A stretch of 64,000 bases of DNA from Pontibaca salina (GTDB lineage Bacteria; Pseudomonadota; Alphaproteobacteria; Rhodobacterales; Rhodobacteraceae): contig NZ_JAEIJD010000011.1 in assembly GCF_016307205.1 (NCBI RefSeq), positions 27,766-91,765 of the forward strand, in the 5' to 3' direction. The stretch's first letter is position 1; each line of letters starts with the position of its first letter. The translations under genes and the position numbers were made by a program. This document shows, in pieces, positions 8,397-16,215 of this stretch. A model generated the notes under the pieces. The model was not told the origin of the DNA. It saw only the letters and a list, made by a program, of their open reading frames with translations, and did not search any database.

Positions 8397-9314
8397 TTAT
8401 TCGCCGAGAGTGTCGCCGGCCTTGAGACCGGAGCTTTGTACCCATTCAGGGGCGGGAATCTTGCCGCCACCGGCGGGTCTGACGCGTTTGATCAGGATGC
8501 GACCGCCAATGCACTGGACCGTCACCCCTTCGTCCGAAACCTCCATCACCCGCGCGGATATTCCGTCGCCTTCGACGCGTGCGCAATCGAAAACTTGCAG
8601 TTCCTCACCGTTCACCGTGGTCCAGGCACCGGGGGCCGGATTGGTGCCGCGGATCAGATCGTAGACCTGTTTGACCGGCTTGTTCCAATCAATCTTGGCG
8701 TGTTTCTTGGTGCAGCGCCGCTCGTAGGTGGCGGCGGCTTCGTCCTGTGCGATGCGCGGCGGGTTGCCCGAACGATACAGGTCGCAGACCTCCAGCACCG
8801 ACTCGATCGCCGCCGGGTAGATCTTCTTGAAATAGAGGTCGATCACCGTGTCGTCGGGGGCGATATCGCATTCCCAACTCAGCAGCACATCGCCCTCGTC
8901 CAGCCCGTCGGTGGGGTAGAACCAGGAAAAGCCCGATTTGCTGTCGCCCATGATGATCGGCCAGTTGACCGCCGAAGGGCCGCGATATTTCGGCAATAGC
9001 GAGGGGTGGAAACAGATCGAGCCGTGGTTCGGCGTGTCCCGGGCCACTTCGGGCACGAAAACGTTGACAAAGGCCATGACCATCAGGTCGGCATCAAAGC
9101 CGGCCAGTTCGTCGATCGTCGCCTGGTCCTTGAAATGGGCGGGCTGCTTGACCGGCAGCCCCTGTTCCAGCGCGAATTCCTTGATTGGGTCCACCGGTTT
9201 GCCGTCGCGGTCAGGCTCGCAATAGACCGCGACCACCTCGTCCTTGCCGGCTTCGAGAATCTTGGCCAGGGCGTCCTTGCCGAACGCCTGCTGGCCCATG
9301 ACTATGATACGCAA
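8397..9314 (-). CDS. Stand-alone formyl-THF dehydrogenase N-terminal-type formyltransferase/hydrolase
   Basis: This 305-aa protein has the formyl-THF-binding fold shared by Fmt, GART and the N-terminal domain of 10-formyl-THF dehydrogenase (FDH/ALDH1L1). It resembles FDH-N more than Fmt: MRIIVMGQQAFG start, HGSICFHPSLLPKYRG (catalytic His at about 103), SAVNWPIIMGDSKSGFSWF, DGLDEGD (catalytic Asp at about 139-142), ECDIAPDDTV, AKIDW and IRGTNPAPGAWT, with a C-terminal OB-like domain. Initiation is at a TTG with AAGGGA upstream. It lies between frc (15 nt) and fhs (9 nt). A hydrolase here would oppose Fhs. Formyl transfer between CoA and THF is the more sensible idea in this operon, but that is inference. 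Methionyl-tRNA formyltransferase is a less likely alternative. Confidence 0.8.
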   Translation of the reverse strand: MRIIVMGQQAFGKDALAKILEAGKDEVVAVYCEPDRDGKPVDPIKEFALEQGLPVKQPAHFKDQATIDELAGFDADLMVMAFVNVFVPEVARDTPNHGSICFHPSLLPKYRGPSAVNWPIIMGDSKSGFSWFYPTDGLDEGDVLLSWECDIAPDDTVIDLYFKKIYPAAIESVLEVCDLYRSGNPPRIAQDEAAATYERRCTKKHAKIDWNKPVKQVYDLIRGTNPAPGAWTTVNGEELQVFDCARVEGDGISARVMEVSDEGVTVQCIGGRILIKRVRPAGGGKIPAPEWVQSSGLKAGDTLGE

Positions 9315-9329
9315 GATATTGGTCCCTTA

Positions 9330-10604
9330 TTATTCCGCTGCCTGGCGCTTGACTTCGCCAACCGCACCCGAGTCGATCACCCGTTCGAGATCGGCGCCAT
9401 TGTAGCCCAGCACCGAGGACAGGATTTCTTGGGTGTGCTCGCCCAGAAGCGGCGAACGGCTGACCTCGACCGGGCTGTCCGACAATTTGATCGGGCTGCC
9501 GACGCTGACATATTCGCCGCGCTCGGGGTGATCGACCTTGACCAGCGTCCCAGTCTTGTAAAGCCCTTCGTCCTCCATGATTTCCTTCATCGACAGGATC
9601 GGGCCGACCGGGATGTTCAGCGGGTTACAGATCTCCATGACCTCGAACTTGCTCCGCTCCATGGTCCAGAGTTCGATCCGCTCGAAGATTTGGTTCAGCT
9701 TGTCGTTGCGCGCGTCGGGGGTGGCGTAACCCTCATCGGTTTTCCACTCGGGCTCACCGATGACATCGCAGACCTTGTCCCAGATCGCGGCCTGGATGAT
9801 GAAATAGGTATAGGCGTTGGGATCGGTTTCCCAGCCCTTGCATTTCAGGATGCGTCCGGGCTGACCCCCACCGGAATCATTGCCCGCCCGCGGCACCGAA
9901 TCGCCGAATTCGATGCCCTCGCCGAACTGGCTGTATTCCTTGAGCGGGCCGGCTTCCAGACGTTGCTGGTCGCGCAGTTTGACCCGGCAGAGGTTCAGCA
10001 CCCCGTCCTGCATCGCCGCCGAGACCTTCTGTCCCCGGCCGGTCTTTTCGCGCTGGAACAGCGCCGTGACGATGCCCAGGCACAGGTGCAGACCGGTGCC
10101 GGAATCGCCGGTCTGGGCACCGCTGACCATTGGCAGACCGTCGCGGAACCCGGTGGTCGAGGCCGAGCCGCCAACACATTGCGCGACGTTCTCGTACACC
10201 TTGCAATCTTCATAGCGGCCGGGGCCGAACCCCTTGATCGAGGCCAGGATGATGCGCGGGTTGATCTCTTGGATCCGCTCCCAGGAAAAGCCCATGCGAT
10301 CCAGCGCGCCGGGGGCAAAGTTCTCCACCAGCACGTCGCATTCCTCGATCAGCCGGGTCAGGACTTCCTTGCCGGTCTCGTTCTTCGAGTTCAGTTCGAT
10401 CGAGCGCTTGTTGTGGTTCAGCATGGTGAAATACAGGCTGTCGGCGCCCGGCTTGTCCACCAGCTGTTGACGGGTCGCGTCACCGACGCCGGGACGCTCC
10501 ACCTTGATCACGTCGGCACCGAACCAGCCCAGCAACTGGGTACAGGTCGGTCCGGACTGAACGTGGGTGAAATCAAGCACCTTGATCCCTTCAAGAGCCT
10601 TCAT
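9330..10604 (-). CDS. frc: Formyl-CoA:oxalate CoA-transferase
   Basis: This 424-aa class III (CaiB/BaiF) CoA-transferase swaps CoA from formyl-CoA to oxalate, giving oxalyl-CoA and formate. Strong Frc-specific stretches are present: [50 protein letters not shown], and [12 protein letters not shown] containing the catalytic Asp (about 167). [19 protein letters not shown] and a glycine-rich loop ([19 protein letters not shown]), which covers the active site in characterised Frc, are also intact. AAGGAG precedes the ATG. It lies downstream of oxc across an unusually long (140 nt) structured spacer and 15 nt before the formyltransferase gene. Identification as Frc rather than a generic CaiB protein is secure from these motifs and from neighbouring oxc. 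Confidence 0.95.
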   Translation of the reverse strand: MKALEGIKVLDFTHVQSGPTCTQLLGWFGADVIKVERPGVGDATRQQLVDKPGADSLYFTMLNHNKRSIELNSKNETGKEVLTRLIEECDVLVENFAPGALDRMGFSWERIQEINPRIILASIKGFGPGRYEDCKVYENVAQCVGGSASTTGFRDGLPMVSGAQTGDSGTGLHLCLGIVTALFQREKTGRGQKVSAAMQDGVLNLCRVKLRDQQRLEAGPLKEYSQFGEGIEFGDSVPRAGNDSGGGQPGRILKCKGWETDPNAYTYFIIQAAIWDKVCDVIGEPEWKTDEGYATPDARNDKLNQIFERIELWTMERSKFEVMEICNPLNIPVGPILSMKEIMEDEGLYKTGTLVKVDHPERGEYVSVGSPIKLSDSPVEVSRSPLLGEHTQEILSSVLGYNGADLERVIDSGAVGEVKRQAAE

Positions 10605-10641
10605 GTCACATACTCCTTGGTTATTGGATGTATTCCGTAAA

Positions 10642-10732
10642 GTGTTTCGCCCTTACTCGGGCACAGTTTGCTGCGGGTTCTTCATTTCCGCGCAACCTGT
10701 GGCCCCTAGTATATCATGTAAAGGCGAAACAC
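10642..10732 (-). ncRNA. Highly structured 91-nt element between oxc and frc
   Basis: The 140-nt gap between oxc and frc contains a long nested hairpin. The outer 15-bp stem is 10642-10656 with 10718-10732 (GTGTTTCGCCCTTAC / GTAAAGGCGAAACAC, 14 of 15 matched, the odd pair being G-U in the minus-strand RNA). The inner stem is 10659-10662/10702-10705, 10663-10666/10697-10700, 10668-10671/10692-10695 and 10673-10676/10688-10691, interrupted by single bulges or one mismatch and closed by an 11-nt loop. No known riboswitch class is recognised. It could be a cis-regulatory RNA, a processing or stability element, or a mobile repeat. Confidence 0.55.
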
Positions 10733-10744
10733 GTATTCGAGTGG

Positions 10745-12508
10745 TTATTTCTGCTGCATCTGCTGCAGCTGCTGCAGCTTTTGCTGTGTCACGACGCTGG
10801 TCGGGTTCAGGTTGCCGATATTCCCGCTCTCCTTACCAGCGGCCGGATCGATGGCCGCGTTGATCAGGGTCGGTTTGCCCGAGTCCATGGCTTCGCTGAC
10901 CGCCCGGTACAGCTCGTCAGGGGCCGTCACACGGACGCCAACGCCACCGAAGGCCTCCATCATCAGATCATAACGGGAGTCCTCGACGAAGACCATCGGC
11001 GAGACATCGGGGCCGCCAAGCGGGTTCGTGTCGGTGCCCTTGTAGATGCCGTTATTGTTGAACACGACGATACAGACCGGCAGGTTGTAGCGGCAGATCG
11101 TTTCGACCTCCATGCCGGAGAAGCCAAAGGCGCTGTCGCCTTCGATGGCCAGCACCGGATTGCCGGTCTCGACCGCGGCGGCGACGGCGCTGCCCATGCC
11201 GATGCCCATGACACCCCAGGTGCCGACATCGATCCGCTTGCGCGGCTTGTGCATATTGATGATGCTGCGGGCGAAATCCAGCGTGTTGGCCCCCTCGTTC
11301 ACCACCACCGCATCCGGGCGCTCGTCGACCACGCGTTTCAGAGCGCCCAAAGCCCCCTGATAGTTCATCGGCACCGCGTTGTTCTGCAGGCGCGCCGCCA
11401 TCTTCTGGATATTGGCGTCCTTGCGCTCCTTGACCGCCGTTACCCAGTCGGTCGGGGCCTTCTGCCAATTGTCGCCCATCTTCTCCAGCAGGGCGCCCAG
11501 CACCGAGCCGATATCGCCAACCAGCGGTGCTGCGATCTCGACGTTGCTGTCCATCTCGGTGGGCTCGACATCGATCTGCACGAATTTCGTGGAATGCGGC
11601 TCGCCCCACTGTTTGCCCTTGCCGTGGCTGAGCAGCCAGTTCAGCCGCGCCCCGACCATGATCACCACGTCGGATTCCTTAAGCACCAGCGAGCGCGCTG
11701 CCGCGGCGGCCTGGTCATGGGTATCGGGCAGCAGGCCTTTGGCCATGCTCATCGGCAGATAGGGGATGCCGCTTTTCTCGACGAATTCGCGCACGGTGTC
11801 GTCGGCCTGCGCATAGGCCGCGCCCTTGCCCAGGATGATCAGCGGCTTCTTGGCGCCTTTGATCACGTCAAGGGCGCGATCAACCGCAGCGGGGGCGGGA
11901 ATCTGCGCCGGTGCCGGGTCGATCACCTCGACCAGCGACTTCTGGCCTTCGATCTCGTCCATCACCTGACCCAGCAGCGAGCCGGGAATGTCCAGATAGA
12001 CCCCGCCGGGACGCCCCGACACCGCGGCGCGGATGGCGCGGGCGACCCCGATGCCGATATCCTCGGCGTTCAGGATCCGATAGGCCGCCTTACAATGGGG
12101 CCGGGCAATCGCCAGCTGGTCCATCTCTTCGTAATCGCCCTGCTGCAGGTCGATGACCTCACGTTCCGAGCTGCCCGAGATCAGGATCATCGGCCAGCAG
12201 TTGACATTGGCGTTGGCCAGCGCGGTCAATCCGTTCAGGAAACCCGGTGCCGATACCGTCATGCAGATGCCCGGCTTCTTGGTCAGGAACCCCGCGACCG
12301 AAGCGGCAAAGCCGGCGTGCTGCTCGTGGCGGAACGACAGCACCCGCACCCCTTCGCCCTGGGCGATCCGCAGCAGGTCGGAGATCGGGATCCCCGGCAC
12401 CGTATAGATCGTTTCGACGCCGTTCAGCTTCAGCGCATCGAGCAACAGGTGAAATCCGTCGGTCAGGGTCTGTTCGGCCTGCACTTCGGCAACTGCGACT
12501 TGTGACAT
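10745..12508 (-). CDS. oxc: Oxalyl-CoA decarboxylase
   Basis: This 587-aa thiamine-diphosphate enzyme converts oxalyl-CoA to formyl-CoA and CO2. Oxc-defining stretches are present: SFRHEQHAGFAAS with the ThDP-activating Glu, TVSAPGFLNG, SGSSEREVIDLQQGDYEEMDQ with the Tyr-Glu pair of the active site, and PMSMAKGLLPD. GDSAFGFSGMEVETICRYNL with NNNGIYKG forms the ThDP/Mg-binding GDG-type motif and following loop. Family members have about 570 residues. ATG at 12508 has GGGAGAG upstream; the extra frame beyond is not needed. It follows the GntR gene by 26 nt. With Frc it performs the net reaction oxalate to formate plus CO2. Some Oxc enzymes also ligate formyl-CoA to aldehydes, a possible side role. 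Confidence 0.97.
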   Translation of the reverse strand: MSQVAVAEVQAEQTLTDGFHLLLDALKLNGVETIYTVPGIPISDLLRIAQGEGVRVLSFRHEQHAGFAASVAGFLTKKPGICMTVSAPGFLNGLTALANANVNCWPMILISGSSEREVIDLQQGDYEEMDQLAIARPHCKAAYRILNAEDIGIGVARAIRAAVSGRPGGVYLDIPGSLLGQVMDEIEGQKSLVEVIDPAPAQIPAPAAVDRALDVIKGAKKPLIILGKGAAYAQADDTVREFVEKSGIPYLPMSMAKGLLPDTHDQAAAAARSLVLKESDVVIMVGARLNWLLSHGKGKQWGEPHSTKFVQIDVEPTEMDSNVEIAAPLVGDIGSVLGALLEKMGDNWQKAPTDWVTAVKERKDANIQKMAARLQNNAVPMNYQGALGALKRVVDERPDAVVVNEGANTLDFARSIINMHKPRKRIDVGTWGVMGIGMGSAVAAAVETGNPVLAIEGDSAFGFSGMEVETICRYNLPVCIVVFNNNGIYKGTDTNPLGGPDVSPMVFVEDSRYDLMMEAFGGVGVRVTAPDELYRAVSEAMDSGKPTLINAAIDPAAGKESGNIGNLNPTSVVTQQKLQQLQQMQQK

Positions 12509-12534
12509 TATAGTATCTCTCCCTTTCAGTGATT

Positions 12535-13260
12535 TCACTTGGCTTCCAGCGCCGAGGCCTTTTGCTCCTCGGCATGTTTCAGGCCGGACCAAGTTTTGTG
12601 GATGTGGTCATGCAACCGCATCGTGTGTTTGCGGACGCTGCGCGAGGCCAGATCGGCATCCCGGGATTCCAGCGCCTCGATGATCTCCATGTGATCGGCA
12701 ACCGAGCGGCGGGCGCGATCGCTCTCGCCCATCGCGCGGCGGCGGACCGCCTGGATGTGCAGGAACAGCCCGTCCGCGGTGGTGCGCAGCAGCTCGCATC
12801 CGGACATTTCCAGAATCGCCTGGTGAAACCGGATGTTGTCGTCGGAATATTCCTTGAATTCCGCCCGCTCGGGGTCGCTGCTATGGCGCAGCGCAAAATT
12901 GCGCAGCGTCGCCAGCTCTTCATCGGTGGCGTTGCGCACCACCAGCCGCGCCGCCATGCTTTCCAGCGCCGCCCAGACCACGACCATCTCAAGGATTTCC
13001 TCGCGGGTCTTGCGGGTGACAAAGACCCCCCGGCGCGGGATGATCTCGACCAGCCCTTCTTGCGCCAGCCGGGCCAATGCTTCGCGGATCGGCGTGCGTG
13101 AGATCGCCATCCGTTCGGCCAGCTGCCGCTCGTCCAGCTTCAGGTTCGCACCCGGCGCATAGATATCCATGTTAAGAATGGCTTCGCGCAGGACCTGAAA
13201 CGTATGATCCTTCAGCGTGAAACTGACAGATATGGGCCTCAGATTGTCACTGATCGACAC
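12535..13260 (-). CDS. GntR/FCD-family regulator, probable oxalate operon regulator
   Basis: This 241-aa protein has an N-terminal winged helix (LREAILNMDIYAPGANLKLDERQLAERMAISRTPIREALARL, residues about 24-66) followed by an all-helical FCD ligand-binding domain (residues about 85-225). The FCD domain carries acidic and histidine residues typical of metal/carboxylate binding (DNIRFHQAIL, VADHMEIIEAL, RKHTMRLHDHI). The start is GTG at 13260. It is the first gene of the minus-strand oxc-frc-fhs transcript and divergent from the isochorismatase-sucCD operon. Two GTATAC-core dyads in the intergenic region are good candidates for its own operators. The effector could be oxalate, oxalyl-CoA or formyl-CoA. 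Confidence 0.9.
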   Translation of the reverse strand: MSISDNLRPISVSFTLKDHTFQVLREAILNMDIYAPGANLKLDERQLAERMAISRTPIREALARLAQEGLVEIIPRRGVFVTRKTREEILEMVVVWAALESMAARLVVRNATDEELATLRNFALRHSSDPERAEFKEYSDDNIRFHQAILEMSGCELLRTTADGLFLHIQAVRRRAMGESDRARRSVADHMEIIEALESRDADLASRSVRKHTMRLHDHIHKTWSGLKHAEEQKASALEAK

Positions 13261-13327
13261 GCGATTTCACCCCCTCCAGGCGATCGGCGCTCCAGCCTCC
13301 TCCAGCCAGCTCTCCGAACGGTCAACA

Positions 13328-13339
13328 TTTTGTATACCA
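13328..13339. promoter_or_regulatory. Candidate GntR operator 1 (TTTTGTATACCA)
   Basis: TTTTGTATACCA is the reverse complement of the site at 13413-13424 (TGGTATACAAAA). The core GTATAC within a T-N-GT-N-AC-N-A pattern is typical of GntR/FCD operators. It lies 68 nt from the gntR start, so it probably mediates autoregulation. Confidence 0.6.
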
Positions 13340-13412
13340 TACACCTGATCTGCCATCCGTCAACGAAAACAATTTGCCGGTTTACAGTTAAAAAACTTGA
13401 CAAGCGGGGCCG

Positions 13413-13424
13413 TGGTATACAAAA
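13413..13424. promoter_or_regulatory. Candidate GntR operator 2 (TGGTATACAAAA)
   Basis: This is an exact inverted copy of the operator at 13328-13339, 73 bp away centre-to-start. A TTGACA hexamer at 13397-13402 lies just upstream, so binding would overlap a rightward promoter for the isochorismatase-sucCD operon. Promoter spacing is not optimal, so the -10 is uncertain. Confidence 0.6.
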
Positions 13425-13462
13425 CACCATGAAGCAACCAACGGAATTCCGGGGGCAAATCA

Positions 13463-14005
13463 ATGCTGATCAGAGCAGAGGAATCGGCGCTTGTCGTGAT
13501 CGACATGCAAGAGCGGCTGGTTCCTGCCATGCAGGCCCCGGCCCGCACCATCGCCAATACGCGGCGGCTGCTGCAATCGGCGCACTGCACCGGCGTGCCG
13601 GCGCTGCTGACCGAGCAGTATCCGCAAGGTCTGGGCGCCACCGTCCCCGAAATCAAAAAGGTCGCGGGCCCCGCGCCGATCCTGCCCAAGATGCATTTTT
13701 CCTGCATGGAGGACCCCGGCTTTGCTGAGGCGTTTCGCGCCTTGGACCGTCAACAGGCGGTGCTGGCCGGGATGGAGGCGCATATCTGCGTGGTGCAGAC
13801 CGCCGAGGGCCTGGTCGAAGAGGGCCACGACGTCTTTGTCGTATCCGACGCGACCGCCTCGCGGACGCTGGAAAGCGAACACGCCTGTCTTGAACGTCTA
13901 CGGGCGTCCGGCGTAACCGTGGTCACGACCGAGATGGTCATTTTCGAATGGCTCGGCCGCGCCGGCACGGCCGAGTTCAAAGAATTGTTGCCACTGATAA
14001 AATAG
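13463..14005 (+). CDS. Isochorismatase-family cysteine hydrolase
   Basis: This 180-aa protein has the family's catalytic triad: Asp14 (LVVIDMQERL), Lys76 (ILPKMHFSCM) and Cys109 (EAHICVVQTA). The family hydrolyses amides, carbamates or vinyl ethers. The YcaC/nicotinamidase-like subgroup without long insertions fits here. The start follows a CGGGGG stretch and matches family N-termini. It is 23 nt upstream of sucC and under the divergent GntR-type promoter, so it is probably co-expressed with the oxalate genes. An attractive but unproven role is release of a small acid, such as oxalate or oxamate, from an amide or ureido precursor. Confidence 0.85.
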   Translation: MLIRAEESALVVIDMQERLVPAMQAPARTIANTRRLLQSAHCTGVPALLTEQYPQGLGATVPEIKKVAGPAPILPKMHFSCMEDPGFAEAFRALDRQQAVLAGMEAHICVVQTAEGLVEEGHDVFVVSDATASRTLESEHACLERLRASGVTVVTTEMVIFEWLGRAGTAEFKELLPLIK

Positions 14006-14028
14006 TCCGACAAACCGGGAGACCCTAA

Positions 14029-15222
14029 ATGAACATACATGAATATCAGGCCAAACAGCTCTTGAAGGAGTATGGCGCCCCCGTCGCACGCGGCGTTGCG
14101 ATCACCAGTCTCGATCAGGCCGAATCCGCGGTTGCGGACCTGCCCGGTCCGGTCCGGGTGGTGAAAAGCCAGATCCATGCCGGCGGGCGCGGCAAGGGCA
14201 CCTTCAAGGAACTGGGCCCCGACGCCAAGGGCGGGGTGCGGGTGTCGTTCTCGGCCGAGGAAGCGCTGGCGAACATCCGGGAAATGTTCGGCAAGACGCT
14301 GGTGACCCAGCAGACCGGCCCGGCGGGCAAACAGGTCAACCGCCTCTATATTGAAGACGGTGCCGATATCGAGCGCGAGCTTTACCTTTCGATCCTGGTC
14401 GATCGGGAAACCGGCAAAGTGTCCTTCGTCGCCTCGACCGAGGGCGGCATGGATATCGAGGCCGTGGCCGCAGAGACCCCGGACAAGATCCACACCATCG
14501 GCATCACCGCCTCCACAGGTGTGACCGACGCCGATGCCGAGCGCATCGCCGATGCGTTCGAACTGAGCGGCGACACCCGCGAACAGGGCAAGACACTGTT
14601 CAAATCGCTCTACCAGGCCTTTGTCGAAAAGGACATGAGCCTGCTGGAAATCAACCCGCTGATTGTCACCAAAGCCGGTGATGTCCAGGTTCTCGACGCC
14701 AAGGTGTCCTTTGACGGCAACGCGCTGTTCCGCCATCCCGACATCATGGAACTGCGCGACAAGACCGAAGAAGACGCAAAAGAAATCGAGGCTTCGGAAT
14801 ACGATCTGGCCTATATCGCGCTCGACGGCGATATCGGCTGTATGGTGAACGGCGCCGGGCTGGCCATGGCGACCATGGACATCATCAAATTGTACGGCGC
14901 CTCGCCGGCCAACTTTCTCGATGTCGGCGGTGGCGCGACCACCGAAAAGGTCACCGCAGCGTTCAAAATCATCACCTCGGACCCCAATGTCAAAGGCATT
15001 CTGGTCAACATCTTCGGCGGCATCATGCGCTGTGATGTGATCGCCGAAGGCGTGGTCCAGGCGGTTAAGGATGTCGGGCTGGAAGTGCCGCTGGTGGTCC
15101 GTCTTGAGGGCACCAAGGTGGAAGAAGGCAAGGCCATCATCAATGACAGCGGGCTGAACGTCATCGCCGCGGACGATCTCGACGACGCCGCACAAAAAAT
15201 CGTCAAGGCCGTGAAGGGGTAA
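14029..15222 (+). CDS. sucC: Succinyl-CoA synthetase beta subunit (ATP-grasp)
   Basis: This 397-aa protein has the N-terminal ATP-grasp domain ([36 protein letters not shown]) and the C-terminal CoA-ligase domain ([48 protein letters not shown]). It closely matches ordinary alphaproteobacterial SucC, and differs from malate thiokinase MtkA at many positions. GGGAGACC precedes the start. It lies 5 nt before sucD. Placement in an oxalate locus rather than beside sucAB suggests an accessory copy. It may supply succinyl-CoA as the primary CoA donor for oxalate activation, or activate a related diacid. Confidence 0.95.
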   Translation: MNIHEYQAKQLLKEYGAPVARGVAITSLDQAESAVADLPGPVRVVKSQIHAGGRGKGTFKELGPDAKGGVRVSFSAEEALANIREMFGKTLVTQQTGPAGKQVNRLYIEDGADIERELYLSILVDRETGKVSFVASTEGGMDIEAVAAETPDKIHTIGITASTGVTDADAERIADAFELSGDTREQGKTLFKSLYQAFVEKDMSLLEINPLIVTKAGDVQVLDAKVSFDGNALFRHPDIMELRDKTEEDAKEIEASEYDLAYIALDGDIGCMVNGAGLAMATMDIIKLYGASPANFLDVGGGATTEKVTAAFKIITSDPNVKGILVNIFGGIMRCDVIAEGVVQAVKDVGLEVPLVVRLEGTKVEEGKAIINDSGLNVIAADDLDDAAQKIVKAVKG

Positions 15223-15227
15223 CGCGA

Positions 15228-16127
15228 ATGTCCATTCTGATCGACAAGAACACCAAAATCATCGTGCAAGGCCTGACCGGCAAGACCGGCAGCTTCCACA
15301 CCGAACAGGCGCTGGCCTATCACGGCACCCAGATGGTGGCCGGCACCCACCCCAAGAAGGGCGGCACCGAATGGTCCGGCGCCGACGGCCAGAGCCTGCC
15401 GATCTATGCCTCCGTGGCCGAAGCCAAGGATGCCACCGGCGCCACCGCCAGCGTGATCTATGTGCCCCCGGCTGGCGCCGCGGCGGCCATCGAAGAGGCG
15501 ATTGATGCCGGGATCGAGCTGATCACCTGTATCACCGAAGGTGTGCCGGTGCTGGATATGGTGCGCGTCAAGGAAAAGCTGGAAGGCTCCTCCAGCCGCC
15601 TGATCGGCCCGAACTGCCCCGGTCTGATGACCCCGGACGAGTGCAAGATCGGCATCATGCCCGGCGCGATCTTCAAGAAGGGCTCGGTCGGTGTGCTGTC
15701 GCGTTCGGGAACGCTCACCTATGAGGCGGTCTATCAGACCTCGAATGCCGGGCTGGGCCAGTCGAGCGCGGTCGGCATCGGGGGCGATCCGGTCAAAGGC
15801 ACCGAGTTCATCGACATCCTCGAACTGTTCCTCGCGGATGACGAAACCGAATCGATCATCATGATCGGCGAGATCGGCGGCTCGGCCGAGGAAGAGGCGG
15901 CGCAGTTCCTCAAGGACGAAGCCAAGAAGGGCCGCAAGAAACCGGTGGTCGGCTTCATCGCCGGACTCACCGCGCCGCCGGGCCGCACCATGGGCCATGC
16001 CGGCGCAGTGATCTCGGGCGGCAAGGGCGGCGCCGAGGACAAGATCGAGGCCATGAAATCCGCCGGGATCCGGGTCTCGCCATCGCCGGCGAAACTGGGC
16101 GAAACCCTGCTGGATCTTCTGGGCTGA
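15228..16127 (+). CDS. sucD: Succinyl-CoA synthetase alpha subunit
   Basis: This 299-aa subunit binds CoA through its N-terminal Rossmann fold ([20 protein letters not shown]) and carries the phosphohistidine that shuttles phosphate during catalysis ([20 protein letters not shown], His257). Other family blocks are [20 protein letters not shown] and [17 protein letters not shown]. It is 5 nt downstream of sucC, the usual tight pairing needed for the heteromer. A strong intrinsic terminator 40 nt after the stop closes the operon. No deviation in key residues is visible, so the complex is presumably active. Whether its natural substrate is succinate, malate or another diacid cannot be read from the sequence. 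Confidence 0.95.
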   Translation: MSILIDKNTKIIVQGLTGKTGSFHTEQALAYHGTQMVAGTHPKKGGTEWSGADGQSLPIYASVAEAKDATGATASVIYVPPAGAAAAIEEAIDAGIELITCITEGVPVLDMVRVKEKLEGSSSRLIGPNCPGLMTPDECKIGIMPGAIFKKGSVGVLSRSGTLTYEAVYQTSNAGLGQSSAVGIGGDPVKGTEFIDILELFLADDETESIIMIGEIGGSAEEEAAQFLKDEAKKGRKKPVVGFIAGLTAPPGRTMGHAGAVISGGKGGAEDKIEAMKSAGIRVSPSPAKLGETLLDLLG

Positions 16128-16166
16128 GTTTACTGACCAAGTCCTCCCTGGATTGGTAAGTAGCTT

Positions 16167-16195
16167 GGGGCGCTCTGCGGAGCGCCCCTTTTTTT
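16167..16195 (+). terminator. Intrinsic terminator of the isochorismatase-sucCD operon
   Basis: A perfect 9-bp stem (GGGGCGCTC / GAGCGCCCC, loop TGCG) is followed by seven T residues at 16189-16195. This is the clearest rho-independent terminator in the window. Confidence 0.95.
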
Positions 16196-16215
16196 ATCGG
16201 CTTGATCTGCGCGCT

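Noticed and set aside
6645..8999. Long 784-codon open frame antisense to fhs
   Set aside because: High-GC codon bias leaves the opposite strand open; fhs has full family homology on the other strand.
9330..10604. Generic carnitine-type CaiB CoA-transferase
   Set aside because: Frc-specific Gly-rich loop, [12 protein letters not shown] and [17 protein letters not shown] segments plus the oxc neighbour identify formyl-CoA:oxalate transferase.
13397..13421. TTGACA plus TATACA as a sigma-70 promoter for the isochorismatase operon
   Set aside because: Spacing between hexamers is 13 bp, too short for a canonical promoter; only the operator was kept.
14029..16127. Reading sucCD as malate thiokinase mtkAB of the serine cycle
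   Set aside because: Residues throughout match SucC/SucD rather than MtkA/MtkB, and no other serine-cycle genes are present.
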